Source: Shimia sp. (lineage in GTDB: Bacteria; Pseudomonadota; Alphaproteobacteria; Rhodobacterales; Rhodobacteraceae). From it: a DNA stretch of 64,000 nt. The stretch spans positions 1-64,000 of the forward strand of contig NZ_JAKVCW010000018.1 of NCBI RefSeq assembly GCF_022448905.1, written 5' to 3'. Below, one piece after another: positions 17,511 to 26,166 of this stretch. The position numbers were made by a program, and so were the translations under genes. Numbering within the stretch: position 1 is the first letter of the stretch; the number at the start of each line of letters is the position of its first letter. The notes under the pieces were generated by a model that worked only from the letters and a program-made list of their open reading frames with translations, had not been told where the DNA came from and searched no databases.

Positions 17511-19331
17511 TTAGTACCCGCTGTCGGTGATCAGAACCTTGTGGCCTGGCGCCACTTCTTTGTACTCCGACGGCGCGGCCTCATAACCCACAGGGTGGAT
17601 CGGCGACGGGATCGGCTTGAAGTTCAGGTCTTTCTCAGACTTGCGCTGACGTGGATCGGCAATCGGAACCGCCTTCATGAGCGCCTGCGTATAGGGGTGC
17701 TGCGGGTTCTCAAACACTGCGCGACGGGGGCCAATCTCTACAATCCGGCCCAGATACATCACGCCCACATGGTGGCTCACACGTTCCACCACGGCCATGT
17801 CGTGGCTGATGAACACATAAGAAATGCCCATCTCGGCCTGCAGCTCCATCATCAGGTTCAGAACCTGCGCTTGTACCGAAACGTCCAACGCAGACACGGC
17901 CTCGTCCGCGACGATCAGTTTCGGGTTCAAAGCCAACGCACGGGCGATCGCGATCCGCTGACGCTGACCACCGGACATCTCGTGTGGATAGCGGCGCATG
18001 AAGCTGCGCGGCAGTTCCACCCGGTCAAACAACATCTCCACGCGTTTTTGCAGCTCAGCCCCGGAGTGCGTGCCGTAGTTGCGCATCGGCTCAGAGACTT
18101 GATCCTGCAACATCATCTGCGGGTTCAGCGAGGCAAACGGGTCCTGGAAGATCATCTGCATCTGCTGGCGCGCCGCGTGCATTTGCTTGTGGTCCAAGCC
18201 AATCACATCCTGACCATCAAAGGTCACATGCCCACTGGTTGGTTCCACCAACCGCAAAAGCGAGCGACCGGCAGTCGACTTACCACAGCCGGATTCACCC
18301 ACCAGCGACAGGGTCTGGCCCTTGTTCACAGTGAAGGACACATCTTCTACCGCGTGCACGTTGGCCACGGTGCGGCGCATCAGGCCGCCTTTCACCGGGA
18401 AACGGGTCACGAGGTTCTTCACCTCCAGGATCACCTCATCGGTGCCCGGGATCGGATCGGTGTTGTGGGTGGTGTCGCCAAACAGCTTCATTGGAGACGG
18501 CACATCGGTGCCACGCATCTCGCCCAGCTTTGGCACGGCCGCCAGCAATGCCTTGGTATAGTCGTGGGTCGGGTTCTCGAAGATCTCTTCGACGGTGCCC
18601 TCTTCCACCTTATTGCCGCGGAACATCACCACCACGCGGTCGGCCATCTGCGCCACAACCGCCATGTCGTGGGTGATGAACATCACCGCAGTGCCGGTTT
18701 CACGTTTCAGACGATCCATCAGCGCAAGAATTTCTGCCTGAATGGTCACATCAAGTGCGGTGGTCGGCTCGTCCGCGATCAGCAAGCGCGGCTCACAGGC
18801 CATCGCCATCGCGATCACAACTCGCTGGCGCATCCCGCCGGACAGTTCGTGTGGATACTGCTTTAGACGGCGCTCCGGCTCAGGGATACGTACCTGACGC
18901 AGCAACTCCAGTGCGCGCGCTTCAGCGTCCGCTTTTGACAGTTTTTTGTGCAAACGCAGACCTTCAGTCAACTGACGCCCCACGGTGAACACCGGGTTCA
19001 GTGCGGTCATCGGCTCCTGGAAGATCATGCCGATCTCGTTGCCGCGAATCGTCCGCATCAGGTCCTGATCCGCCTTGGACAGGTCCACATCATCCGCGTC
19101 TTTGCGATCAAACAGCAGTTTGCCACCGGCAATATCACCGCCACCAAACTCCACCAGACGCATAAGAGACAGCGAAGACACCGATTTACCGGAGCCGGAT
19201 TCTCCAACGATACAAACGGTTTCGCCAGGGTTCACCTTGAAGGAAACATCCTCCACGCCCACCACGGGCCCGTCCTTGGTCTGGAACTCGACTCGCAGAT
19301 TCTCGATCGACGCAATGGCGTTGTCCAACAT
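17511..19331 (-). CDS. Peptide ABC transporter ATPase, fused DppD-DppF type
   Basis: Two complete nucleotide-binding domains are joined in one 606-residue protein, as in GsiA/YejF-type peptide and glutathione transporters. NBD1 has Walker A GESGSGKS, signature LSGGMRQR and Walker [16 protein letters not shown]2 has [16 protein letters not shown] and [12 protein letters not shown]. Each is followed by an oligopeptide-transporter C-terminal extension. GGGGAG precedes the ATG by about 9 nt. It is divergent from the binding protein and permease genes at 19632-23353, which supply the rest of the importer, and is followed by argE. Walker B of NBD2 reads DEAVS where DEPTS or DEPVS is common. Confidence 0.93.
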   Translation of the reverse strand: MLDNAIASIENLRVEFQTKDGPVVGVEDVSFKVNPGETVCIVGESGSGKSVSSLSLMRLVEFGGGDIAGGKLLFDRKDADDVDLSKADQDLMRTIRGNEIGMIFQEPMTALNPVFTVGRQLTEGLRLHKKLSKADAEARALELLRQVRIPEPERRLKQYPHELSGGMRQRVVIAMAMACEPRLLIADEPTTALDVTIQAEILALMDRLKRETGTAVMFITHDMAVVAQMADRVVVMFRGNKVEEGTVEEIFENPTHDYTKALLAAVPKLGEMRGTDVPSPMKLFGDTTHNTDPIPGTDEVILEVKNLVTRFPVKGGLMRRTVANVHAVEDVSFTVNKGQTLSLVGESGCGKSTAGRSLLRLVEPTSGHVTFDGQDVIGLDHKQMHAARQQMQMIFQDPFASLNPQMMLQDQVSEPMRNYGTHSGAELQKRVEMLFDRVELPRSFMRRYPHEMSGGQRQRIAIARALALNPKLIVADEAVSALDVSVQAQVLNLMMELQAEMGISYVFISHDMAVVERVSHHVGVMYLGRIVEIGPRRAVFENPQHPYTQALMKAVPIADPRQRKSEKDLNFKPIPSPIHPVGYEAAPSEYKEVAPGHKVLITDSGY

Positions 19332-19514
19332 GAAGGTGACTCCCCTTAACTTTTGTTTTTGTTGTCCCTCGCGGCGAAGCTATCGCCCATAAATGCAATG
19401 GTCAAACCAAGACAGCCCAGATTCAGGCCCTGAATGAACATTTATTCAATTTGGCCCCTTGCATTTTTACCCTCACTGGTCTGTGATGCCTGCAGTCTGA
19501 GGGGAGTACGACTT

Positions 19515-19529
19515 TTTCACTTTGTGAAA
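19515..19529. promoter_or_regulatory. Perfect dyad TTTCAC-TTT-GTGAAA
   Basis: Six-base arms with a 3-nt spacer lie directly beside the 20-bp palindrome, in the promoter region of the peptide transporter. It is a candidate regulator site. Confidence 0.4.
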
Positions 19530-19530
19530 C

Positions 19531-19550
19531 CGCAAATGAGCTCATTTGCG
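19531..19550. promoter_or_regulatory. Perfect 20-bp palindrome upstream of the peptide-binding protein gene
   Basis: CGCAAATGAGCTCATTTGCG is fully self-complementary with no spacer. It lies 82 nt before the binding-protein start and about 200 nt before the ATPase start, so one bound regulator could affect both divergent units. Confidence 0.55.
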
Positions 19551-19631
19551 CCCTCTCTAGACAAGCAAAAACCGGGTGGAGACAATTCACCTAAAAGCAC
19601 GCGACCTGCGTGCACCAACATGGAGTGAGAC

Positions 19632-21332
19632 ATGAAAGCAAAGACTTTGATGCTTGGCGCCGCAGCAGCATTTGTGATGGCCCCAGCAGCCATGGCAGAG
19701 CGCGGTTCGGACGGCCACGTGAACATTATATATTGGCAGGCGCCATCCATCCTGAACCCGTACCTGTCTTCCGGTACCAAGGACGTTGAATCCGCCTCCC
19801 TCACCCTGGAGCCGCTGGCACGTTACGACGAAACCGGCAAAATGGTTCCTTACCTGGCAGCAGAGATCCCAACCGTGGCAAACGGCGGCGTATCTGAGGA
19901 CCTGACCACCATCACCTGGACCATCGCTGACGGCATGGTTTGGTCCGATGGCACCGCAGTGACCTCCGCTGACGTTGTATTCACCGGTGAATACTGCATG
20001 CACCCAGAAGGCGGCTGCGCACAGGCAGCATTCTTTGACGGCGTGGAAAACATTGAAGCACTGGACGAAAAAACCGTCAAAGTGACCTTCAACCAGCCAA
20101 AGCCAAATCCTTATGGCCCATTCGTTGGCGGTCAGTCGCCAATCATCCAGAAAGCTCAGTTCGAGAACTGCACCGGTGCCAAAGCGCCTGAGTGTACTGC
20201 TGAGAACTTTGGCCCAATCGGCACCGGCCCGTTCGTTGTGACTGACTTCAAAACCAACGACGTGATCCAGTACGAAGCCAACCCGAACTACCGTGATCCA
20301 GCGAAACCAGCCTTCGCAACCGTAACCTTCAAAGGTGGCGGAGACGCAACCGGTGCAGGCCGTGCGGTACTGGAAACCGGCGAGTTTGACTACGCTTGGA
20401 ACCTGCAGCTGGCACCCGACGTCATCGCGAAGATGGAAGAAGGCGGCAAAGGTAAAGCGATCGCAGGCTTCGGCCCGCTGGTTGAGCGCCTGGAAATGAA
20501 CATGACCAACCCGTCCGCCGATCTGCCGGAAGGCGAGCGTGCGACTGTTGCTCACCCACACCCATTCCTGTCCGACATGAACGTGCGTAAGGCACTGTCC
20601 ATGGCGATCGACCGCGAACTGCTGGTTGAAATCGGTTACGGTAAAGCAGGTAAAGTAACCTGTGACCTGGTGCCTGTGCCTGCGAACTACGCAGCTGGCA
20701 ACGACTACTGTGCCACTCAGGACATCGCCGGCGCGAACGCGCTGCTGGACGAAGCTGGCTGGGTGAAAGGTGCCGACGGCATCCGCGCCAAAGACGGCGT
20801 AAAACTGTCCATCCTGTACCAGACCTCCACAAACGCCGTACGTCAGGACTTCCAGGCTCTGATCAAACAGTGGTGGAGCGAGATCGGTGTTGAAACCGAA
20901 CTGCGCAACCTGTCCGCATCCGTATTCTTCGGTGGTGACCCAGGCTCCCCTGACACCTTCCAGAAGTTCTACGCAGACGTAGAAATGTATGCGAACACCT
21001 TCAACGGCACCGACCCTCAGCAGTACCTCGCAGCGTACCGTTGTGGCGGCGAGCCAAAGCCATCTTCCCAGTGGCAGGGTGAGAACATCAACCGCTTCTG
21101 TGATCCGGCATACGACGCTCTGATCGACGAACTGGCACGCACCGGTGACATCGAGAAGCGTGGCGAAATTGCCAAGAAGATGAACAACATGCTGACCAAA
21201 GACAGCTACACCATCGTGCCTCTCGTGCACCGTGGCCGCGTCTCGGCACACTCCAACACTCTGGGCGGCGTTGTCCTGAACGTTTGGGACTCCGAGCTGT
21301 GGAATGTTGCAGACTGGCATCGTGTGAAGTAA
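19632..21332 (+). CDS. Peptide ABC transporter substrate-binding protein
   Basis: This is a 566-residue family 5 (DppA/OppA-like) periplasmic binding protein. The signal peptide MKAKTLMLGAAAAFVMAPAAMA is cleaved before ERGSDGH, and GGAG lies 8 nt before the ATG. Family features include DGMVWSDGTAVTSADVVFT near residues 97-115 and DMNVRKALSMAIDRE in the second half. Codon choice (many CGT, GTA and GAA) resembles that of the ribosomal genes in this window, suggesting high expression. It heads a three-gene unit with two permeases. Whether it binds di- or oligopeptides or another large solute is not evident. Confidence 0.9.
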   Translation: MKAKTLMLGAAAAFVMAPAAMAERGSDGHVNIIYWQAPSILNPYLSSGTKDVESASLTLEPLARYDETGKMVPYLAAEIPTVANGGVSEDLTTITWTIADGMVWSDGTAVTSADVVFTGEYCMHPEGGCAQAAFFDGVENIEALDEKTVKVTFNQPKPNPYGPFVGGQSPIIQKAQFENCTGAKAPECTAENFGPIGTGPFVVTDFKTNDVIQYEANPNYRDPAKPAFATVTFKGGGDATGAGRAVLETGEFDYAWNLQLAPDVIAKMEEGGKGKAIAGFGPLVERLEMNMTNPSADLPEGERATVAHPHPFLSDMNVRKALSMAIDRELLVEIGYGKAGKVTCDLVPVPANYAAGNDYCATQDIAGANALLDEAGWVKGADGIRAKDGVKLSILYQTSTNAVRQDFQALIKQWWSEIGVETELRNLSASVFFGGDPGSPDTFQKFYADVEMYANTFNGTDPQQYLAAYRCGGEPKPSSQWQGENINRFCDPAYDALIDELARTGDIEKRGEIAKKMNNMLTKDSYTIVPLVHRGRVSAHSNTLGGVVLNVWDSELWNVADWHRVK

Positions 21333-21343
21333 TTCACCGACGC

Positions 21344-21409
21344 GGGGCGAGCTTCAAAGCTCGCCCCAACTCTATTAAGCCCCGCCCAGTCAGGTCGCTG
21401 CGCGGGGCT
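21344..21409 (+). repeat. Two stem-loops between binding-protein and permease genes
   Basis: Stem 1 is GGGGCGAGC (21344-21352) with GCTCGCCCC (21359-21367); stem 2 is AGCCCCGC (21378-21385) with GCGGGGCT (21402-21409). Neither has a T-run. Such intercistronic hairpins often stabilise the upstream message or partly terminate transcription, so that binding protein exceeds permease. Confidence 0.6.
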
Positions 21410-21441
21410 AAACAACAAAAACGACGCACAAAGGCGCTTCC

Positions 21442-22449
21442 ATGCTGACCTTCACCATACGCCGTCTGATCCTCGCGATCCCGACGTTGCTCTTTATCTC
21501 ACTTGTCATCTTCCTCCTGCTCGAGCTCGCGCCGGGCGACCCGATGGCACAAGTTCCCTTGACCGTTCCGCCAGAGGTCAAAGAAAAAATGCGCTTGGCC
21601 CTTGGCCTTGGCGAACCTGGCTACATCAGATTCTACAAATGGCTGGTCCAGTTCTTCTGGGTGGAACCCCAGGTGCTGTTTGACCACATGTTTGGCACCA
21701 CCTTCTCCGAAGGTAAGCTGCGCATCATCAGCTGGCAGCACCGCGGTCCAGTGATGGACGTGGTTGTAGAGCGCCTGCCGCAGACCCTGTGGGTTGTGGG
21801 CATGTCCTACATCGTTGGCATCCTGATCGCCCTGCCTATCGGCATCTATTCTGCTTACAAGCAGTATTCGATCTTCGATCAGGCCGGTACCTTCATCACC
21901 ATGATCGGCTACTCCATTCCGCCGTTCTTCACCGGCCCGCTGGTGATTGTGATCTTCTCGGTGAACCTCGGCTGGTTCCCCTTCATCTACGACACCACCC
22001 ATGAGGTCGTGGATTGGGACAGCTTTGTGTATCAGCTGCGTCAGATGATCATGCCAGTGATGGTGCTTGCCCTGCAAACCACCGCCCAGATCAGCCGCTA
22101 CATGCGCGCTTCCATGCTGGACAACCTCAACCAGGACTACGTGCGCACCGCGCGTGCCAAAGGCCTGAGCGAACGTGTGGTTGTGATGGTACACGTCCTG
22201 CGTAACTCGATGATCCCGGTTGTGACCGTGATTGCGCTGGGTCTGCCAGCCATCTTCGGCGGCGCGATCATCACCGAGCAGGTGTTCTCCGTGAACGGCA
22301 TCGGCGCACAGCTGATCGGGGCCATTCAGGCCAACGACCTGCCCACCGTGCAGACGCTGACCTTTATGTTCGCCTTCCTGATCGTCTTCTTCAACCTGAT
22401 CGCAGACGTGCTCTACGGCATTCTTGATCCGAGGATCCGCTATGACTGA
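21442..22449 (+). CDS. Peptide ABC transporter permease, DppB type
   Basis: This is a 335-residue inner-membrane permease. It begins MLTFTIRRLILAIPTLLFISLVIFLLLEL, the usual first helix of DppB/OppB proteins, and ends NLIADVLYGILDPRIRYD. The EAA loop TARAKGLSERVVVMVHVLRNSMIPVV contacts the ATPase. Its stop overlaps the start of the second permease by 8 nt. Confidence 0.93.
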   Translation: MLTFTIRRLILAIPTLLFISLVIFLLLELAPGDPMAQVPLTVPPEVKEKMRLALGLGEPGYIRFYKWLVQFFWVEPQVLFDHMFGTTFSEGKLRIISWQHRGPVMDVVVERLPQTLWVVGMSYIVGILIALPIGIYSAYKQYSIFDQAGTFITMIGYSIPPFFTGPLVIVIFSVNLGWFPFIYDTTHEVVDWDSFVYQLRQMIMPVMVLALQTTAQISRYMRASMLDNLNQDYVRTARAKGLSERVVVMVHVLRNSMIPVVTVIALGLPAIFGGAIITEQVFSVNGIGAQLIGAIQANDLPTVQTLTFMFAFLIVFFNLIADVLYGILDPRIRYD

Positions 22450-23353
22450 TACCACCAACACCGAGCCATCCACCCCACCACGCAGCCAGTGGTACGATGT
22501 GTGGCACCAGTTCAAAGCGCACAAAGGCGCTTTGCTCGGTGGCATCGTCTTCCTGGTCATTGTCTTCGGGGTCTTCATCGGTCCGCTGCTGTGGCCCTAT
22601 GACGCCACCTACATCGACATCCGCTCGCGCAACCAAGGGCCTAGCCTGGCGCACCCATTTGGCACCGACCAACTGGGCCGTGACTTGCTGGCGCGAATGA
22701 TGGCCGGGGGCCAGACCTCCATCGCCGTGGGCCTGACCGCCATGTTGCTGGCATTGGGGCTGGGCAGCTTTGTCGGCATCATCGCCGGGTTCTTCAAGAA
22801 ACTCGACGGCCCGCTGATGCGCCTGACCGACCTGTTCCTGGCGCTTCCGATCCTGCCTCTGCTGCTGGTGATGATGATGCTCTTCCGCGAACCGCTGTCT
22901 GCGGCCGTGGGTCCAGAGCGTGGCATCTTTATCCTGATCGTGATCGCCATCGGCATCACCTCCTGGATGCCCACCGCGCGGATCGTGCGCGGCGATGTGC
23001 TGGCGCTGAAAGAGCGTGAATTTGTGCTGGCGGCCCGGTCTATCGGGACCTCCAACAAGAACATGATTACACGTCATATCCTGCCCAACGTGCTGTCGCC
23101 CATCATGGTGTCGGCAACCCTGGGCATCGCCAACGCGATCATCACGGAATCGGCGCTGTCCTTCCTGGGTCTTGGCTTCCCGCCAGACTTCCCAACCTGG
23201 GGCCGCCTGCTGAACGACGCGGTACAGTACCTGCAGGACTACCCGGAACGCGTGTTCTGGCCCGGTCTGGCAATCTCGCTGACCGTACTGTCGGTGAACT
23301 ACCTCGGCGACGGTCTGCGTGACGCGCTCGACCCACGCATCCGCGGACGGTAA
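22442..23353 (+). CDS. Peptide ABC transporter permease, DppC type
   Basis: This is the 303-residue second permease of the peptide importer. The ATG at 22442 overlaps the DppB-type stop (ATGACTGA). It has the cytoplasmic lead and first helix of OppC-type proteins (FKAHKGALLGGIVFLVIVFGVFIGPLLW), the motif HPFGTDQLGRDLLARMM, the EAA loop AARSIGTSNKNMITRHILPN and the C-terminal DGLRDALDPRIRGR. A strong terminator follows. Confidence 0.93.
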   Translation: MTDTTNTEPSTPPRSQWYDVWHQFKAHKGALLGGIVFLVIVFGVFIGPLLWPYDATYIDIRSRNQGPSLAHPFGTDQLGRDLLARMMAGGQTSIAVGLTAMLLALGLGSFVGIIAGFFKKLDGPLMRLTDLFLALPILPLLLVMMMLFREPLSAAVGPERGIFILIVIAIGITSWMPTARIVRGDVLALKEREFVLAARSIGTSNKNMITRHILPNVLSPIMVSATLGIANAIITESALSFLGLGFPPDFPTWGRLLNDAVQYLQDYPERVFWPGLAISLTVLSVNYLGDGLRDALDPRIRGR

Positions 23354-23371
23354 GGCACCCCACAAAAACAC

Positions 23372-23400
23372 AAAGGCCCGCCCCTCCGGCGGGCCTTTTT
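23372..23400. terminator. Rho-independent terminator, peptide transporter operon
   Basis: AAAGGCCCGCC (23372-23382) and GGCGGGCCTTT (23388-23398) form a perfect 11-bp stem with loop CCTCC and a T-tail. It lies between convergent genes and may also serve the methyltransferase gene on the other strand. Confidence 0.9.
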
Positions 23401-24148
23401 AGTTCTGGAACTGCAACCCTAAGATAATCTCGGGACTGCTGGCCTCCTCAAAGACCTGACCATCCCAGCCCCCGCTCAGGTGCCGAACGCCCAGCCCAAC
23501 CTGCTGCGCCAACGCCTCCAGCTGATCTTTCGCGCTAAACCGTAAACAACTCTCCGAGCACAGCTCCGTGCCCTCGGGAGCAAACCGGTACGTCTCCACA
23601 AACCGCACCAGCTCGTCCCGCACCGATGTCACCTCATGGGTAACCTGCACCGAGCGCCCCTCTGCCAAGGCCACCGGCGGCCCCGCGTTCTGCGGGCACC
23701 ACCGCTCCCAAGCCTTCACAGCCGGATTGCGGCTCTCGGCAAAAAACACCCCGTCCGGCGCCAGCCGCGCCACAACCTCCGCATAGAGGCGCGATATGTC
23801 CTGATCACTCAATAGACACTGAAACGCGTGCCCGGTCATAAAGATGAAATCAAACGGCCGCGACTTGGGCACGACACAGCACCGCCCAACGTACCATTCG
23901 ATCAGGTCCGCACCGGGTTTCTCGCGCGCAAATGCCACCATCCCGGGGGCCGGATCAACGCCACAGACATCATGGCCTCGGGCGGCTAACTCAAGCGCAA
24001 ATCGTCCGGTGCCACAGCCAATGTCCAAAACCCGCTGCGGCATATTGGGCAACTGCGACAGGTAATAGTCGATGTCCTCGCGCCCTGCATTGAGCGCGTC
24101 ATAGACCGAAATCAACGCCGGATCTGAATACAAACTGTTCTCTGCCAT
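23399..24148 (-). CDS. Class I SAM-dependent methyltransferase
   Basis: This protein of about 249 residues has the Rossmann-type methyltransferase fold: motif I is VLDIGCGTGRFALELA, with the acidic end of the second strand in VCGVDPAPGM. The substrate is unknown. Three possible ATGs lie close together; I chose 24148 because GAGG stands 6 nt upstream. It is divergent from ada with about 135 bp between them. Confidence 0.8.
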   Translation of the reverse strand: MAENSLYSDPALISVYDALNAGREDIDYYLSQLPNMPQRVLDIGCGTGRFALELAARGHDVCGVDPAPGMVAFAREKPGADLIEWYVGRCCVVPKSRPFDFIFMTGHAFQCLLSDQDISRLYAEVVARLAPDGVFFAESRNPAVKAWERWCPQNAGPPVALAEGRSVQVTHEVTSVRDELVRFVETYRFAPEGTELCSESCLRFSAKDQLEALAQQVGLGVRHLSGGWDGQVFEEASSPEIILGLQFQN

Positions 24149-24283
24149 CATTACCCTCACACATACTGCCTGAGCTTAAGCCTGCCCTAAGGTCAACTTC
24201 CAGTCACGCATTCCTGACCAGCTTTCTGAAATACACGCCCGATTTTCGGCTGCAGCGCTGTTAGTCGCTGCTAGGGTGCCCTC

Positions 24284-25357
24284 ATGATGTTTGATTTGCC
24301 CAACCACGACGCACTCTACAAAGCCCTGCTCGCGCGCGACCCTGCCTATGACGGACGCGCTTATGTCTGCGTGTCCTCCACTGGTGTCTTCTGCCGCCTG
24401 ACCTGCCCTGCCCGTAAACCCAAATCAGAAAACTGCACTTTCTTTGCCTCCATCGGTGAATGCATCGAAGCCGGCTACCGCGCCTGCAAACGCTGCCATC
24501 CCTTGGCCCCTGCCGCCGAAGCGGACCCCGCAATCGCCGCGCTCCTGGCCGCGCTGGACGAGCGCCCCGACATCCGCTGGTCGGAACGCCACATAGCCCA
24601 AATGGGCTTTGACCTTTCCACCGTGCGCCGGTCGTTCAAACGTCAGTTTGGCATGACATTCCTCGAAATGGCCCGCCAACGCCGCCTGCGAGAGGGCTTC
24701 GAAGTCCTCAGTCAGGGCGACAAGGTCATCGACGCGCAGCACAGCGCCAGCTTTGACAGCCCCTCCGCCTTCCGCGCCGCCTTTGCCCGCCCTCTCGGCA
24801 GTGCCCCGGCTGATCTACGCAAAGGCGGCTTTCTGCGCGCGGATTGGATCACTTCGCCCTTGGGTGACATGATCGCCGTCTCCAGCGCCTCGCATCTGCA
24901 TTTGCTGGAGTTTGTCGAACACAAGGCTCTACCTCGCGAGTTGTCTCGCTTACGTGAGTTTGCCAAAGGCGATTTGGGTCTCGGTCGTTATAGCCCCACC
25001 GATCAGGTCGAAGCAGAACTGACCGCTTTCTATTCAGGCCAAAACCCAAGCTTTGAAACGCCGCTGGCCTTCCACGGCTCGGCCTTCACCAAAGACGTCT
25101 GGCACGCGCTCTGCGACATCCCTGCCGGGGAAACCCGCACCTACTCTGAACTTGCCAGAACCATTGGCCGCCCCTCGGCCATCCGTGCCGTGGCCCGCGC
25201 GAACGGCGCCAACCAGATTGCCCTGCTGGTGCCCTGTCACCGTGTGCTTGGCGCAGACGGTGCGCTCACCGGCTATGGCGGCGGTTTATGGCGCAAACAG
25301 AAACTCATCGAAATCGAACGCCAATACCAAAAAGGACACGCCCATGACCCAAGCTGA
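24284..25357 (+). CDS. ada: Ada-type DNA alkylation repair protein and regulator
   Basis: Ada removes methyl groups from phosphotriesters and O6-methylguanine and, when methylated, activates alkylation-response genes. The 357-residue protein contains the zinc/methyl-acceptor domain with Cys37, Cys41, Cys68 and Cys71, an AraC-type DNA-binding region (about 90-165), and the C-terminal methyltransferase domain with acceptor Cys318 in PCHRV. The start is either the ATG at 24284 or the next codon. It overlaps the following gene by 14 nt, so the two are co-transcribed. Other alkylation-repair genes such as alkB or alkA are not adjacent. Confidence 0.93.
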   Translation: MMFDLPNHDALYKALLARDPAYDGRAYVCVSSTGVFCRLTCPARKPKSENCTFFASIGECIEAGYRACKRCHPLAPAAEADPAIAALLAALDERPDIRWSERHIAQMGFDLSTVRRSFKRQFGMTFLEMARQRRLREGFEVLSQGDKVIDAQHSASFDSPSAFRAAFARPLGSAPADLRKGGFLRADWITSPLGDMIAVSSASHLHLLEFVEHKALPRELSRLREFAKGDLGLGRYSPTDQVEAELTAFYSGQNPSFETPLAFHGSAFTKDVWHALCDIPAGETRTYSELARTIGRPSAIRAVARANGANQIALLVPCHRVLGADGALTGYGGGLWRKQKLIEIERQYQKGHAHDPS

Positions 25358-26105
25358 TCGCGCCCGCACCTTTGCCGCGCTGCACCACCCCGGATCGCCC
25401 CTTGTGCTGTACAACTGCTGGGACGCTGGCAGCGGCGCAGCCATCGCCAAAGGTGGCGCCCCCGCGCTGGCGACCGGCAGCTGGTCCGTAGCCGCCGCCC
25501 AAGGCTATGCGGATGGTGAAGCCCTGCCGCTGGACACCCTCCTGCAGATCGCCACACGCATCACCGCAACCTGCGACGTGCCGGTTTCACTCGACTTTGA
25601 AGGCGGCTACGCCGTTGATACCGATGCGCTGCGCAAAAACATCGCGGGTGTGTTGGCGGCAGGCGTGATTGGCATCAACTTTGAGGACCGCGTGGTGCAA
25701 GGTGAAGGCCTGCACGACATCAACACACAAACCGCGCGCATCGCCGCCATTCGCGCTGAAGCCGACGCCCACGATGTGCCGCTCTACATCAACGCCCGCA
25801 CCGATCTGTTTTTGCAGTCCAAACCAGAGGATCACGGCCAACATGTCGAGGCTGCCATCACCCGTGGCAAAGCCTATGCCGAGGCTGGTGCCAGTGGCTT
25901 CTTCATTCCCGGCCTTTCTGACCCAGAAATGATCCGCACAATCTGCGCGGCGGTCTCTCTCCCGGTAAACGCCATGTGCCTGGATGTCACCGCCGACGTG
26001 GCGCCACTGGCGGCAACGGGTGTTTCCCGCATCAGCTTTGGCCCTGCCCCCTACCGGGCCGCCATGAAAGCCCTGACGGAACAAGCAGAGCGCCTGTACC
26101 AGTAA
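25344..26105 (+). CDS. Isocitrate lyase/phosphoenolpyruvate mutase family protein
   Basis: This 253-residue TIM barrel belongs to the ICL/PEP mutase superfamily (PEP mutase, methylisocitrate lyase, oxaloacetate decarboxylase and others). Mg-binding and catalytic regions are recognisable in VSLDFEGGYA and GINFEDRVVQGEGL, and INARTDLFL matches the family's conserved Arg strand. The typical KKCGH active-site loop of isocitrate lyases is not seen, so I leave the reaction open. It begins 14 nt before the ada stop. Confidence 0.78.
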   Translation: MTQADRARTFAALHHPGSPLVLYNCWDAGSGAAIAKGGAPALATGSWSVAAAQGYADGEALPLDTLLQIATRITATCDVPVSLDFEGGYAVDTDALRKNIAGVLAAGVIGINFEDRVVQGEGLHDINTQTARIAAIRAEADAHDVPLYINARTDLFLQSKPEDHGQHVEAAITRGKAYAEAGASGFFIPGLSDPEMIRTICAAVSLPVNAMCLDVTADVAPLAATGVSRISFGPAPYRAAMKALTEQAERLYQ

Positions 26106-26110
26106 GCAGA

Positions 26111-26136
26111 AAACCCCGCCAATCCTGGCGGGGTTT
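26111..26136. terminator. Terminator hairpin between convergent genes
   Basis: AAACCCCGCC (26111-26120) and GGCGGGGTTT (26127-26136) pair perfectly with loop AATCCT. The hairpin lies between the ICL-family gene and rpsA and may stop transcription from both sides. Confidence 0.75.
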
Positions 26137-26166
26137 CCAAAGTCTCATACGAAAGATCGTGCGATC

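Larger units (their letters stand above)
19332..19631. other. Divergent promoter region of the peptide transporter
   Basis: These 300 bases separate the ATPase/argE unit from the binding-protein/permease unit. They contain no gene. Two dyads at 19515-19529 and 19531-19550 are the most obvious regulatory candidates. No clear -35/-10 pair was assigned. Confidence 0.6.

Noticed and set aside
17385-18866. 493-codon rightward open frame antisense to the peptide ATPase gene
   Set aside because: The reverse strand encodes a clear two-NBD ABC protein; this frame has low-complexity His/Arg-rich sequence.
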